A stretch of DNA of 64,000 bases from Panagrolaimus kolymaensis (GCA_028622995.1 JAJQJQ010000010.1:1798001-1862000), one strand, 5' to 3'. Shown: positions 23,601-36,500, numbered from the stretch's first letter. The notes: generated by a model from the sequence alone, not told the origin. Translations and numbers: made by a program.

Positions 23601-24606
23601 AGTCCTCTTTAGTTTAAATCTCTTTTTTACTTTCACAATCAAAGAAAAAATAAAAGAAACTTTTCTAATCATTTTTACAATACTATCACGGACAGCTATT
23701 TTCCATCCTTTCTCTATTTAATTCTTTTAATTTTTCCTCACTTTTTTGTGTTGCTTTTTTTCACGTCACTTCATTGACTCTCCTCTACCTTGTCAATAAG
23801 TTGTGTAGCATCACCGAGCAAAGAGTTCTAACAGCTGGATCACCAATCAATAATAAAAAAAAGGAAAAAATGTCTCGTCTTCCTTCTCTTTTCATTTTCT
23901 CTTTCTCTTTTTTATCTGTCACCTTGAACCGTTTTCATGCGTTATATATTTTTTTTAATTCGTTACCGCAATAATTTTTTTCTTTGTCATTCATTTTCAA
24001 GAGGGGGCTTTCTTCATCTTCATTTCATTTTTCCTTCTTATTTTTCGATCTCACCTTCAAAGAAAAAAAGAAAATAATTCTCTCACTTGATCGCCACCAC
24101 CACCGTCGCATCAAAAAATTTTCATGGCGCCATCATTCAATTTTTCTTCTTCTTTTTTTTATTCCTTGGGCGTGTGCGTTCTCATTCAATAAGTTAGTAG
24201 TTAGTCCGTTAACTTTCACGCAGAAAATGAAAGTAAAACTTTTAAAACGCATCAAAAATCGCAAATCATTATTTTTACTGCATTTTTTCGTTGTTAATAA
24301 AAAAAAATTGCCTAATACAATATCGCCTACTTTAAACTACGCATAATAATATTTTTCGTTTAATGATTTTTTTCTTTATTGAGTATCTTATTTATTTATT
24401 TGCAGCGTGGGTTTAAAAAAAACTTTTTTCTACCATTTTCCTTTTGTTTTAGCAACTTTGGTGGTGTCAATTGTTTGAGAATAGACAATATTTTTCTTTT
24501 ATCCCATCATTCACAGCTGTACTTAATCAACTTCTTGTCGTCGTCTCATTCTTCCTCCTCCTACTCATCATCACTTGATTTATTTACTTATATATTTCTT
24601 TAAAAG

Positions 24607-27235
24607 CTGGACAGGCGACGGAAGCCGTTGTCCAGGTCGCTGCGTGCTCGAAAGCCGTCCCTGCAAAGCGACATTGGTTCATCTGATTCATCGTCGTCAG
24701 TTCAAAATCATAATTCTTACGTTCCTACCAATAGTTCGGCTTTAACTATTCTTGCGGGCACATCTACGCGTTTACCAGATACTATTACGCTTTGTTTTCA
24801 AAAAGCTTTGTTTTGTCCATCTCCTGATAATTCACTTAAGCAACATCAACAACAAAACCGACAACGAAAGAAGTCATTTTCATCAGTATTTTGGGGTCCA
24901 TTTAAAACTAATACTGTTGCAAAGAAGGAAGAAGAAGATCCTAATTATCAAACTACAACAACCGCAACCTTTCAATTAGGTTCAGCGCCATATCGTCGTC
25001 GACATCAATCAGTACCACGAAGTAGAATGGATTCAACTTCGACGAACGGCAATACGCCGGGAACAAGTGCCACAAATTCAAATTCAAATTCCAATTCGAA
25101 TGCAAATGGTGGCCCTGATTTTGAATTTCGACCCTGTGCTAGTAAAACTTCGAATGGTGGAAATGCCAAAGATGCTTCAAATGCACAACAAACTAGAAGC
25201 AAATCACCCAGCGCAATTTTAGGTCGTTTTACTAATTTTGCTCGAGGCAAATATCGCAATTCTTTGCATGAACGTTCCGCAATTTCATCTTTAGATGATA
25301 AACAAAGAAGGGTGAGAAAGAATAAAAATAAAAATAAAAATTAAGGAGTTTTTAATAAAAACTTTATTTTAAAAAAAAAGATGCCAAAAATTAAACAAAT
25401 TTTTTCTTTGCGAGATTTCTTTAATCAATTTATATTAATTTTTAGGATATTACACGAGAATTGCAAAGATGTAAAGAAAGTAATGAAAGTAGATTGGATT
25501 TAAATTCATCCGAATTAACTGCCATTCCACCAGCCATAAAAGATTTAACTCAATTAACTGAATTATTTTTATACAAAAACAAATTATCCACCCTCCCGAC
25601 AGAAATTGGAACATTAGTGAATTTAAAATTATTAGGACTTTCTGAAAACAATTTATCTAGTTTACCTGATACTCTTTCAAATTTAAAAAATCTTTCAACT
25701 TTGGATTTAAGACATAATAAATTATGTGAAGTGAGTGACTTTATTTTTTTTAAATTAAAAATGTTTAATAATCCTTGTTTTATTTTTTAGCAAATTCCGC
25801 CAGTTATATTTAAATTGGAATCCCTCGAAACTTTATGGTTGAGATATAATAAAATTTCATATATTTCTCCGGATATTGAAGAACTAAAAAAGCTTAAAAT
25901 GATTGATTTGCGTGAAAATAAAATAACAGAATTACCACCAGAAATTGGAGAACTTAGTTCGCTTTCAATTTTCTTACTTTCTTCAAATCATATTAAATTT
26001 TTGCCTGATGAAATTGGTGATTGCATTATGCTTACTCAACTTGATCTTCAACATAATGAATTACAAACTTTGCCACCAACTATTGGAAAATTAATTAATT
26101 TAAAGCGCCTTGGAATTCGATATAATCAACTTGTGGAACTTCCCGTTACACTTATGAAATGCATACATTTGGAAGAATTTATTGTTGAAAGTAACAAATT
26201 ACATACTTTACCTGAAGGTATCCTCGCAGCTTTGCCTCATTTAAAGACTATTAACCTAAGTCGAAACCAGTTATCTAATTTTCCTTATGGTGGGCCAAAC
26301 CAGTTTGAATCAGCTGTGGTTAGTTTTTTTGTTTTGTTTTTGTTGTTTATCAATTTTATTTTTGCATTAAAAAAACATATTTATCTTTTTTTCTTTGCAG
26401 ACAGTAAATGTCGAACATAATTCTATTTCAAAGATCCCATTTGGTATTTTTTCCAAAGCAACAGGCTTGACAAAATTAAACCTAAAAGAAAATGAACTCA
26501 CTTCTTTGCCATTGGATTTTGGTTCATGGACGAGCCTCACCGAATTGAATGTTTCCAACAATGAACTCACTGAACTTCCAGTTGAAATAGATAAATTGAT
26601 TAATTTGGAAGTGCTTGTTTTAAGCACAAATCGCTTAAGAAAATTGCCTTCTCAAATTGGGTCATTGAAAAAATTACGGGAATTGGATTTGGAAGAAAAT
26701 GAGCTTGAAGCTATTCCAAGTGATATTGGATTTTTAACAAGTTTAACAAAATTATGGGTGCAATCCAATAAATTGACAAGTTTGCCACGAACTATTGGGT
26801 TAGTGTCATTTAAAAATATTTTAGAAACCAATAATCGTTGTATCTTTTTTTTAGAAATTTGCAAAACTTGAGTGATTTACGAGTTGGTGAAAATCTTCTT
26901 ACTTTTATTCCTGAAGAAATTGGTATTTAGATTTAAACTTTTTGTTCTTCATATTTTTATAATTTTCTTTTTAGGCCACTTGGAAAACTTAAAAAGTTTA
27001 TATCTCAATGACAATGCAAACCTCCATAATTTGCCATTTGAACTTGCACTATGTTCATCGCTTGAAATTATGTCCATTGAAAGATGTCCATTATCTCAAA
27101 TTCCACATGATATAACCGAAGGTGGTCCTTCACTTGTTATTCAGGTACCCATTCTTAATCTCCTTCCCAAACAAATAATTTATTTTTCAGTATCTTAAAA
27201 TGCAAGGGCCATATCGAGGTGTATTATCACTTTAA
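24607..27235 (+). CDS. soc-2: SOC-2 / SHOC2 leucine-rich-repeat Ras scaffold
   Basis: Seven exons (24607-25311, 25446-25730, 25791-26318, 26401-26798, 26855-26922, 26975-27144, 27191-27235) sum to 2,199 bp, 732 residues from this exon on. The first 235 residues are Ser/Thr/Asn-rich and basic. From [19 protein letters not shown] the protein is a continuous array of about twenty 23-residue leucine-rich repeats, ending in PSLVIQ and [10 protein letters not shown], which matches C. elegans SOC-2 closely. SHOC2 scaffolds Ras with Raf and forms the SHOC2-MRAS-PP1C phosphatase that dephosphorylates Raf, promoting ERK signalling downstream of receptor kinases. The 24607 exon has no in-frame ATG at its start and follows an acceptor (CTTTAAAAG), so translation must begin in an upstream exon (candidates at 16125, 17819, 19648) or at an internal Met. 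The C-terminus ends LSL. Confidence 0.95.
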
Positions 27236-28055
27236 AACACGAACCAATTGTTTTGTATGAATGATGATCGTCGATTCGGAATTTGCCTTGTATTTTTTTT
27301 TATCACAGCTCAACTCATTCCTCAACCTAGTTGTTGTTGCCATTAAAATTATGCTGTTTTTGAATGCGTTTATTTTTATTATTATTTAAAACGTGCCATT
27401 CCATATATGTTTTTAAAGAGCAGCAAGAATGATTGTGTGTGCTTCTTAATTATTTTTGTTTATTTTTTTGGTGCAAATTATTTTTAATGTGACTTATATC
27501 GTTATTTTTTTCATTTTTTTTTTTGAAGAGTTCTATGCTGATAAATAAAAAGCTACTTTATATTAAATCTTTGAGAAAAATGCATATAATTTAGGCATAT
27601 ATTAATACAGTGAAAAATTGAAAAAAATTGTGCAGCTTTTCTTTAGAAAAACACGTAATATTAAAATTAAATTACTTCCTTATTTTATAATTTTATTGTT
27701 CACAGTTAACAAGTTTACAACTGTAAATTGACTTTCTACGATATATTAAGCCTTTTAAGATTATTATATAGCTACAAAGGCGGAGTCTTTAATTTAGAGC
27801 ATAAAATGCTTTTTTGACTTTTGAGTTTAAAAAAAGCAACAATAATTTTATGGTATTATTTTTATTACATACATTAGACAAATTTTTTATATATTTTTTG
27901 TTCCTGTTATAAGCCTTACACCTGCAATTTTAAGTAGAGACTTTTGCTGCGACTTTTTTATTTGTAACAAATTTTGACTTATTGAACTTTTTAATCTAAA
28001 AACTTAGCAGAGAAAATGTTGTTCATTGGTTTAATTTAAATATAAAATATTAAAG
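27236..28055. other. Intergenic spacer between soc-2 and the srsx array
   Basis: This contains the soc-2 3' UTR and then AT-rich spacer, with AATAAA near 27543. No gene is seen. Confidence 0.6.
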
Positions 28056-28994
28056 ATGTCAAGTGATCCCATTGTTTCATCGACAAATGAAAGCGTGGTA
28101 AATTATTTTTTATGTTTCGTTAAATAAGTTTTTCTTTTTAGTATTTTTTGAATGATCTTGTATGGGAAGCTTTCCCAGGTCATGCATTTACAATTCTTCT
28201 TACATTCTTATCCTTTTTTGGAACTACAAATATTATTGTTGCAACTTGGAAAACAAAGTAAGCAAAGATAAATCTACAAACAACAAAAAATTAAAAACTA
28301 AATTTACAGATCGCTTCATGGTACTTGCAATTATCTCTTAGCCCTTAATGGCTTTAGCGATAGCCTCCATCAATGTTCACATTTCCTTCATGGCTATGTT
28401 CTCTTTACTGGGACTAATCACATTTCGAGGATTAATTGCGTTTATTATAACACTTTACCTTTGTTTGGATTAAATACTGGAATGATTACAGTTTTTATTA
28501 TTGGAATTGATAGATTATTTAGTATTTTATCACCAACAGCTCATAGAAAATCCGATAAAAAGTTGTACTTTTTAGCAATTTTATCTATTGATGTTACTTT
28601 TAATTTGATAATCATTTTTACTGTTTATGATTATGCATTGAAACATCCAAAAGAGTAAGTAAATAGTAAAATATTTATTTTGAAACTTAGAATAATCTTT
28701 ATTTATTGAATAACGGCATCTGTATTTTTTGGATGGACAATCAATGCTGTAGTTCGACTTACTCTAACAATCCTTGATGTGGAACTTGAAACTTTTTGGT
28801 TTGTTGGAATGTATTCTGGCATATTTGTGAATGTTGCACTCAGTTTAAATTATTTTATTCTTTATGCAACAAGTAATGAATATTCATATGTTTTTAAATG
28901 TTATATCAATCAAATTAGTGGCAAGGTTATGGGTCGTGCAATTGTAAATGATAGACGAGTTAGCATTGCACCTTCAATGAACACAAATATTTAA
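28056..28994 (+). pseudogene. srsx-class chemoreceptor copy 1, internally deleted
   Basis: Exons 28056-28097, 28142-28257 and 28310-28654 encode TM1 to TM4 of a seven-transmembrane receptor. LHGTCNYLLAL, DSLHQCSHFLHG and the IGIDRLFSIL motif after TM3 are typical of nematode srsx receptors. Homology resumes at about 28710 with ITASVFFGWTINAVV (TM6), then TM7 and a short tail to a stop at 28992-28994. Compared with the two downstream paralogues, some 60 residues covering extracellular loop 2, TM5 and intracellular loop 3 are missing. The 36 bp GT-AG intron available (28655-28690) joins out of frame and meets TGA at 28707-28709. The copy also lacks two introns present in its neighbours. It is probably a pseudogene; a six-helix protein using another splice cannot be excluded. 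Confidence 0.65.
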
Positions 28995-29186
28995 AGATAA
29001 TTTTTGCAAAAGCTTTCTTTTTTTTTTGTTGCTATGTATATTTTTGGCATTGTTAATAATTAATCTTTTCCCACGCTAGAATGTATGATTTTTTCATGAA
29101 CCTAAATAAAAAGTGCTGACATTTTAATTCCTATATATACAAACATCAAGCTCATTCGTATCAAAACTTAACGAGTAAACATAAAC

Positions 29187-30375
29187 ATGAGTACTACCAT
29201 GGCTCCAATTTTAATCAGCCCTCCTACTGTAAGTGTTAATTTTAATAGTTAAATGTTAATAAAGTTTTTAGTTCTATGAAGCCTTTCATTGCAAAGGCAT
29301 ACTATATGACACGCTTCCATGTACTGCAGCTCATGTGATTCTAGAATTGATTGGGTTATGGGGTAATTTGAGCATCGCTTATGCAACTTACAAACACAAG
29401 TAAAATCATCAAATTTTTTTAATAGTATGGAAATTGACTTTTAGGCAGTTATGGGGCACTTGTGGTTTCTTATTATCGCTTGGATCTATTGCAGACACGA
29501 TTCATCAACTCTCCCATTTTTATCTTGCTTATTTAATGTTTTCTGGCAAAACTTTTACTGATTTACGTACTTGCGTTTTAGTTAATACTTTACCCATAAT
29601 TGGGCTAACTGTTGGATTATTTATGACATTTTTTATTGGAATTGATCGGCTTGTTAGTGTACTTTTTCCAGCTCGGTAATTTGCATTTTTGTCTTTTATC
29701 TTTTAAAAAGTTGGCCTTTTAGCCATCGAATAATAAACAAAACTTTTTACATTTCGATTTATTGCTTGATTGTTTCCATATATTGCGCCTTTTGCTTGGT
29801 TTTAATTTATGAAGCAATGATTCAAGCCCCAAATACTTTGACCACTTGCCTTATAACTGATGCTATGCCGGGTGGTGTTGGTCAAACATGGTTTACAATT
29901 TGTTTGATTACAAATTGTGCTACAGTAGCTTGTTATATTATTGTTGGACTGTTTTTAAAATTTAAAACCAGTGGAACTTCTGATGGTACACGAAGGATGT
30001 TTAAATCTCTCGTTGCCATAACATCGATGGTATTTGTTGGATGGGCAATAAACGCTTGCATTCAAGTTTCTTTAAGAGCTCTTGAAGCACCTCCAGTCAC
30101 ATATTGGTATACTGGATTTTATGCTGGTTTACCCGTAAATGTTGCTTGCAGCTGCAATTATTTTGTTTTGTTTGCTTTTAGGTAAGTTTAAATTGCTTAA
30201 AAAATAAATAGAAATTTATTTTAGCAAGGATTATCGTATCGCTTTTAAAAAGCAGCTCAACGCCATTTCCATGATAATAGCAAAAAGAGAAATCGTTACA
30301 CTCGATGATAATGGAAGAATACAAAAAATAACAACAACAAATGGATGGACATCCACTGTAACCCCAAGATCATAA
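29187..30375 (+). CDS. srsx-class G-protein-coupled chemoreceptor (copy 2)
   Basis: Five exons (29187-29228, 29272-29399, 29445-29675, 29723-30181, 30225-30375) sum to 1,011 bp, 336 residues. Seven hydrophobic segments can be followed. TM1 holds LELIGLWGNLSIAYA, intracellular loop 1 holds KHKQLWGTCG, TM3 ends in FIGIDRLVSVLFPAR (the DRY-equivalent IDRL), and TM6 holds MVFVGWAINACIQV. TM7 holds GLPVNVACSCNYFVLFAFRS, followed by a 45-residue cytoplasmic tail. These match the nematode serpentine receptor class SX (Pfam 7TM_GPCR_Srsx family, a group allied to rhodopsin-like receptors). Such receptors usually act in ciliated sensory neurons; the ligand is unknown. It stands in tandem with copies 1 and 3 in the same orientation, so the trio arose by local duplication. 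Confidence 0.9.
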
Positions 30376-30977
30376 ATACGATTTTTTTGTTTGCTTATTC
30401 TATTCTTGTCATAAGGTTTAAATAATTATTCTAATAAAAAACAAATTTTTATACGGTATATTTTTTTTTGTTTTTATCCTGCTTATAAACGAACGTTTAT
30501 TTAAAAAGGTAAAAACATGTTTATTTAAGATTTGAAAAAATTTCAACTTGAGAAAGAAACAAAAATGAATAAAAAATAAATTTGTGCAAAATATCAGTAT
30601 ACTTAGAAATATTAAAAATGTAACAACAAGCATGTAAACAAATTTCTACGTTTTATTTCCAGAAATTTTTTCTATTTTTAGTAAACATTAGTTAAAGATC
30701 AAACGTTCACATAGTAAAGCTTTTTTAGCTACGATGTTTACTCCATGTTATCCATTCATCAGCTTAACTAGATCCATAATTAAAAAAGCCTTCGCAAAGT
30801 TGTGTTTTGTCTTTTTGAATTTTTATAAATAAAATAGATCGTGAGAATATGGTAATAGAAAAAAATGTGACATAAACTCAAAGCTTTTCTAGTTTTTTCT
30901 TTGAGATTTTCTCATCGAAATCCAAGAAAAATAAATTGGGAGATATTTCCAACTTTGTAATCATTTGTGCCGCAAAA

Positions 30978-32314
30978 ATGTCGAACAGAACGCTAGCTTT
31001 AGTAATTCCAACCAGTCCAGCTACTAATGTTATTGTGTCGGTAGAAGATGATGAATCAATATTGCAATCATCTGTAAGTACATATTAAATTTTTAATAAA
31101 CTGCTAAAATATTTCTTTTGATTACAAAAAAAAGAGAAAAATTTTAGTTTTATGAGCTTTTCAAAGATCATGGAGTTATTAAAGAAATTATGCCTTGCAT
31201 CGCCGCATATTTAGTTTTACTCATTTTTGGGTTGTATGGAAATTTCTCGGTGGCTTATTGTACTTGGAAACATAAGTATGTTTCAATTATAATTAACATC
31301 AAAAGAAATTTTTATTTTAGGCAACTCCATGGAACTTGTGGAATTTTGCTTTCTGTTGGAGCTATTGGAGACTCGGTTCATCAATTTTCTCACTTTTATA
31401 TGCTTTATTTAATGTTTTCTGGTACAACGTTTACTTATCTTCGAACATGTGTAATTGTAAATACAATTCCAATAATTGGATTAAATTTTGGTTTAACTAT
31501 GTCTTTCTTCATTGCTTTTGATCGGTTTTTTAGTGTTGTCTTCCCTGGAAAGTGAGTTTCAGAAATTATTTTTAATCAAAAATATTAAAGCATTTTTAGA
31601 CATCGAGTTATTAACAAAACTTTCTACATAGCTTTTTTGTTTGGAACAATTCTTGCTTTCGACGTCTTTGTTTTGGTTCAAGTTTATACAAACATGGGAG
31701 CTATGCCTTTCTTCCAAACCCCTTGCTTCATCGTGGATGCAATGCCTGGAGGAATAGGTCAAACTTGGTTTACATGCTGTATCATTGTTAACTGTGCTAC
31801 TATTGTCTGCTACTTCGTTGTATGGATTGCCTTGAAGTTCAAAACAAGTAATAACATCAAACTCTGAAATTAATAATAAAAAAATTTTTCTTTTTTCTTC
31901 AGAGACATCTGAAGCCACACGGCGTATTTTCAAATCCCTATTAATCTTGGCAATGGTGGTATTAATTGGATGGGCCATTAATGGATGTATTCAAGTTTAT
32001 CTTAGAGCTACCGGCACAGATCCCATAAGCGCTTGGTTTATCGCAGCATATGCTGGACTTCCCGTTAACATTGCTTGCAGCTCAAATTATTTTGTCCTTT
32101 TTTATTTCAGGTATCCTTTAGCTTTAGACTCTTTTGATAAACTTAAAAAATAAATTTCAGCAAAGATTATAAAACCGCTTTCCGCCAACAGCTCAATGTT
32201 ATCAGCCAAAAAGTCGTTGGAAAAGATATTGTTGCAACTGAAGGAGATTCAAGGATTCATAATATCACTCAAACATGGACTAACAATGTCACCCGAAGAC
32301 AAACATTACCGTAA
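30978..32314 (+). CDS. srsx-class G-protein-coupled chemoreceptor (copy 3)
   Basis: Six exons (30978-31073, 31148-31275, 31321-31552, 31601-31847, 31903-32110, 32161-32314) sum to 1,065 bp, 354 residues. It is a close paralogue of copy 2. Shared blocks are KHKQLHGTCGILLSVGAI, FFIAFDRFFSVVFPGKHRVINKTFY, DAMPGGIGQTWFT and WAINGCIQVYLRA. Copy 3 has FDRF where copy 2 has IDRL at the end of TM3. It has a longer N-terminal region (32 codons in exon 1) with no predicted signal peptide. One extra intron (31848-31902) splits the third intracellular loop and is absent from copy 2; the other four introns sit at the same codons and phases. The C-terminal tail contains NXT/NXS sequons but is cytoplasmic. 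Confidence 0.9.
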
Positions 32315-33416
32315 TTATTTATGTCCTTTTAATTTCTAACTTTAATGCGTCATTCAATGAGAAAATTACTGGAATATGTTTTAAATTTGGAAAATAGAGT
32401 TTCTTTTTTTGAAAATGTAATTTTTGGGAATATAAATATTTTTTGTATTTTAATTGTTCAGACAACAAAACCAAATTAGAATTAAAGGAACCAAAAAACC
32501 AGGGTTCAAAACATATTTAATTCTAAATGATCCTACATAAATACAGTCGTCTCTCACTTAAGAAAATAAACATCAACAACAATTCAGAAAATAAATGAAT
32601 GGAAGACTATTTATTTTCTTCTCTAAACAACCTTGAAAATTTGCCACAATTATTCCCCTTCTCACCTTTCTTGAAATATCGATGATTGACAAATGAATTG
32701 AGTAACGCTGTTTCTCTTTTTTTTTTCTTTAAAAAAGCAACTAGTTGCCAGCAAAAAAAAATGAAGATCCTTGAAAAACTTTTGATTCAAAATTTTTTAA
32801 GTGTAATTTCTTTATTTTTTTGCATCTTTTTTTATTTATTGAATCTTCTTTTTTTCCTTGTTGTATATTTCTTCTTTGCTTTCTCGACTCAACAAACTTA
32901 ATTTACTTCACACTCTTTTTTTTTTTTATCTTTTCGACATTGCGTCAACAATCAAATCAATTGCAACTAACTTTTATTGTGTTACCTAACAACAACTAAA
33001 GCAAAAGTCAAATAAATATCCGCTTGCTCAATAAACACATATTTTCTTTTCAATTTTTGTAAATACACCTTTTTTTATTCATCATTATTACATACATCCC
33101 TTTTTATTTATTTTTTTACCTTGTGAAATTAGAGACGTTGATATAACAACAAAAAAAACATACATAAGTCATTCATTCTTTTATTCGTTCGTTTGCATTG
33201 CTTACAATGATTTTTTTCTTTTCCTTTACAGTTTTTCTACAATTTTTTTTCTTCGAATGATACTGATTTTTTTTCTTTGCTAGATTTTAGTTATTTTTAT
33301 TTAGGGCACATAACTATTTATTTTTTAATTCAAAAAATGAATGGCTTAATTTTTTCTTTCATTTCATCATATTTAAATGGTTCCTCAATTGTTTGGAGGA
33401 AAAATAAAATTTAAAA

Positions 33417-33521
33417 ATGACAAAAAGTCAATTGACAAATGGTGGCGGTGATTTCTCCCGCGCTGCAGCACGCGATATACCTGTTTCAAATCGCTTTGTC
33501 ATTCATTCTCTCATTTTTAAT
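33417..33521 (+). CDS. Possible orphan first exon, unknown gene
   Basis: ATG 33417 in a good AAAAATG context opens 35 codons (MTKSQLTNGGGDFSRAAARD, then IPVSNRFVIHSLIFN) followed by GTATGC as donor, phase 0. The GC-richer, non-repetitive composition contrasts with the T-rich surroundings. The next plus-strand coding exon is 5.4 kb away (38889), so linkage is uncertain. The overlapping frame beginning at 33439 is treated as its shadow. Confidence 0.3.
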
Positions 33522-36500
33522 GTATGCATATTCTCATTCATTCAATCGGGTGGTTAGTTTTGGAAATTTATATTATCGGCTTCGCTTGAAATGTAATGGT
33601 AAACAGGCAGGAAATAAATAAAAAGCCGTCAGGAAGGAAGTAAGCAAACTAGCGAACGAGCGATCGAACTATATAGACAGGGAGAATAAGTGAATACAAA
33701 AATCGAATCCCTAAGTATCTATGACTGACCAATCAACAATCCGGTTATCGCCTTCAGTTCCATATATGTCCAATGTTAATAAAAAATTATGTACACATAT
33801 ACACATATTAATTTAAATCATCCATCCATATTTATTAGCACCAGCGAAAGTACTTAGTCATACTTTAAGAAAAAAAGGCCAATTGAAAGCGATAGTAGTT
33901 AGTTGTTGTTTACCTTCCTTAATTTGGTAGTAGAGTTAGTTTCCTTATAAAAAGAAAAGTTGTTTTAAAGTTGCCGAAGGGTTTTTTAGTCAGTCACTGT
34001 TTACAGATACACGCTTATCATCTATGAGTTTCCATCTATCTCTCTTTTTCTATTCTAAAAATTTGTTGTTTGTTGAAGGTGCAGCAGGCAGGTCTTGTGT
34101 GTGAAGTTGCTTTAAGCTTTTTTTTATTCAATGTTTTTTTTTTGCTTTTCACTTTTCTTCAACTTTTTTTTGATACGTTTCTACACGCTTATAATTTGTT
34201 AGATTTTTTAACGGTAAAATTTTGTTAAATTTTTTCACAATTTTCTCGTGCTTTAAAAATCGTATAAACATACATATATTTTTTGAGATTAAAGGAAGCC
34301 TTTTTAATTTATTTTTTTACTAAAAAATCGTATATAGTTTTTTTTATCCTGATGAGGACATTGCATATGTACACCCGATTAAAAAACATTAATCACATCG
34401 GCCTGCGACCTGCAAAAAAAAAAAGTGGATCATTGTGTATTAGAATTAAATCCATAGAGGTTGTTGTTGTTGTCACGCCTGTCGTCCAAAATGACCACTA
34501 CCCACCGGTATCTCTTTGACACAGAATGTTTTTCTGCATTTAATTTTCAAAGCAAATTAGTTTTATTTTTATTTTATTTTTTTGTTTCCTTTGTCCCTCG
34601 GAAGAAGAGATTAAAAAATGGAAAAATCATTTCTTTTTGGTGGTAATCTCTCTTTCCTTTTGAATCCATCTTTTTTAGGAAAAATAAAAAAAATAAGAAC
34701 GCTTGAACAAATATTATGGAAAAAAATAGTCCCATTTTGTCTCGAGAAAAAAAAAGAAAAAAGTTTGTTTGTTTCTTTCTTTTTGAGGTGGGTCGCAATA
34801 TTTTTTTAAAAAATAAAATTGATAACCATCGTGTGCTCAATTAACTTCAAGCTTCTTTTTATTTCCATTCCAATTCTCTTAATTTTTTTAAGTGTCACTT
34901 AAATCAAAAAAATATTTATTTTTTTCTTGCAAAAAAATGATGAACAATGAAAAAAAGATTTTTGTTTTGTTTTGACAATCATTAATACATTTTTTTTGAC
35001 TTTCGAATTAAAAAAAGATGAGTGACTTTTGGATGTATCAATTTTAGTTTTTTTAGTAACAGCAGCAGCGGCGAAAAAAATCATTAATCTTCCAAAAGGT
35101 TAAACCTTTGGCCGATATTTTTTTTAATGGGTAAAACACTCGTGCAGGAGCTATCTTATTTTTACAAGGTGGAGATTAGCTTTGAAAGGTTTATGTACAT
35201 ATGTTTTGACAAGGATTTTTTTAAAATAGACAAAACACTTTTTGAAATTTGTTTGGTGTAAATTTTGCGTCTAAAAAAATTTTGTTTTAAAAAAATCTTT
35301 GATTCTAAACCAAATGTCGATAATCTTTTGAAAAAAAGAAAGAAAAAAACAAGACAACTTCGTGATGAATGAATTTTTTTGCGTTGTTCTTCATCCACGA
35401 AAAAAAATGTTTTTAAGAAATAAATCATTCAAACTTTGAATATATTTTTTTTTGCAAAAACCATGTCTTTTATTTCTTCCTGACGACTTCTTTATTTTGC
35501 TTCTTTCTTTCACATTATCCTTGTAAAAGTCACAAATTTTTTCGCACTTTTTTCGATGTTTTTCCTTTTCGCTCATCTTTTTTTTCTTGACCGAAATATA
35601 ATATTTTTTAATACTTTTTTTTTCATATACGGAAATGCATATTTAAAAGCAAGAAGCGACTCTTTTTTCCCAAACAGTTTTTTATGACTACCTTTTTACA
35701 GTCATCAACATTGACCTTTTTTGATGAGGTCAGTTTTTAGAGCATCGCAATGTTTTTTTTTCATTCTGACGGTAGCATGTTTTTTTCTTTGGTAGACAGT
35801 CATTTTTTAAGCTGAAACGGCGATCGTGTTCGCTTGTTCCGCATATTTGAAACGTTTTTTTAACGAAAAAAATCACTTCCTTTTTGTTTAAAAAAAATAA
35901 TATTTCTTTCTCAAAGATGCTATAATTTTTTTTTGCAAAAAATGACCTTTTCCATCTGTTGCTGTTGCATCGCACCGTCTTCGACCAATGAGTGTAATAG
36001 AAAAGACTCTCATATCTCATCTCATGTATACAAATAATAAATAAACCTTGCCCGATAAATAGATATCATAAGCCAATTTTTTTCTTCCTTTTACGCTTTT
36101 TTATATTTCTTACACTTTTGGATATCCCGTTTTTCTCTATCTTTCTTTTTCCCTTTTTTTGGTGCTCCTTTTGATTTTTTCTTCTTCTCAAAGTCAACAA
36201 AATTATGTCAACTTTTTTAGTCTTTTTTTACATGTGTTTTTATTAAGCAAAAAATATAATCGGAGCCACTTTTGATGTTCGTTTTTTGCCCGAAAAGATT
36301 AAATGTTTAAAAAATATCTGATCGGAGGTTTTTTTTGTAAAAAAAAAATGTCTCAGGTAACAAGATTTAAGTGGTTTCATTAGCAAAGGTATAATAAAAA
36401 TAATAAATGCAAACAGAAAGTGCTTGAAAGAGAAATATTTAAACAACATTCCAAAACCATTTTTTCTTTGTCACAATAAAAAATTGACATTCTCTTAATT

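Larger units (their letters stand above)
16527..24606. other. Long T-rich introns between alternative upstream exons of soc-2
   Basis: Outside the exon candidates at 17819-18235, 19648-19998, 20233-20385 and 20580-20631, this 8 kb holds T-rich DNA with polypyrimidine runs and many chance ORFs. The largest empty part is 20632-24606. I see no RNA gene, transposon ORF or other conserved exon. In a genome with mostly 50 bp introns, such long introns usually carry promoters or splicing control, which is inference here. Confidence 0.45.

Noticed and set aside
20899..24606. Missing partner exon for the phase-1 end of exon E
   Set aside because: Several acceptor-like sites (for example near 22137 and 24405) were tried by eye; each gave an early stop or Phe-rich noise.
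31559..31978. 139-codon minus-strand ORF
   Set aside because: Antisense shadow of srsx copy 3; the sense frame carries the family motifs.
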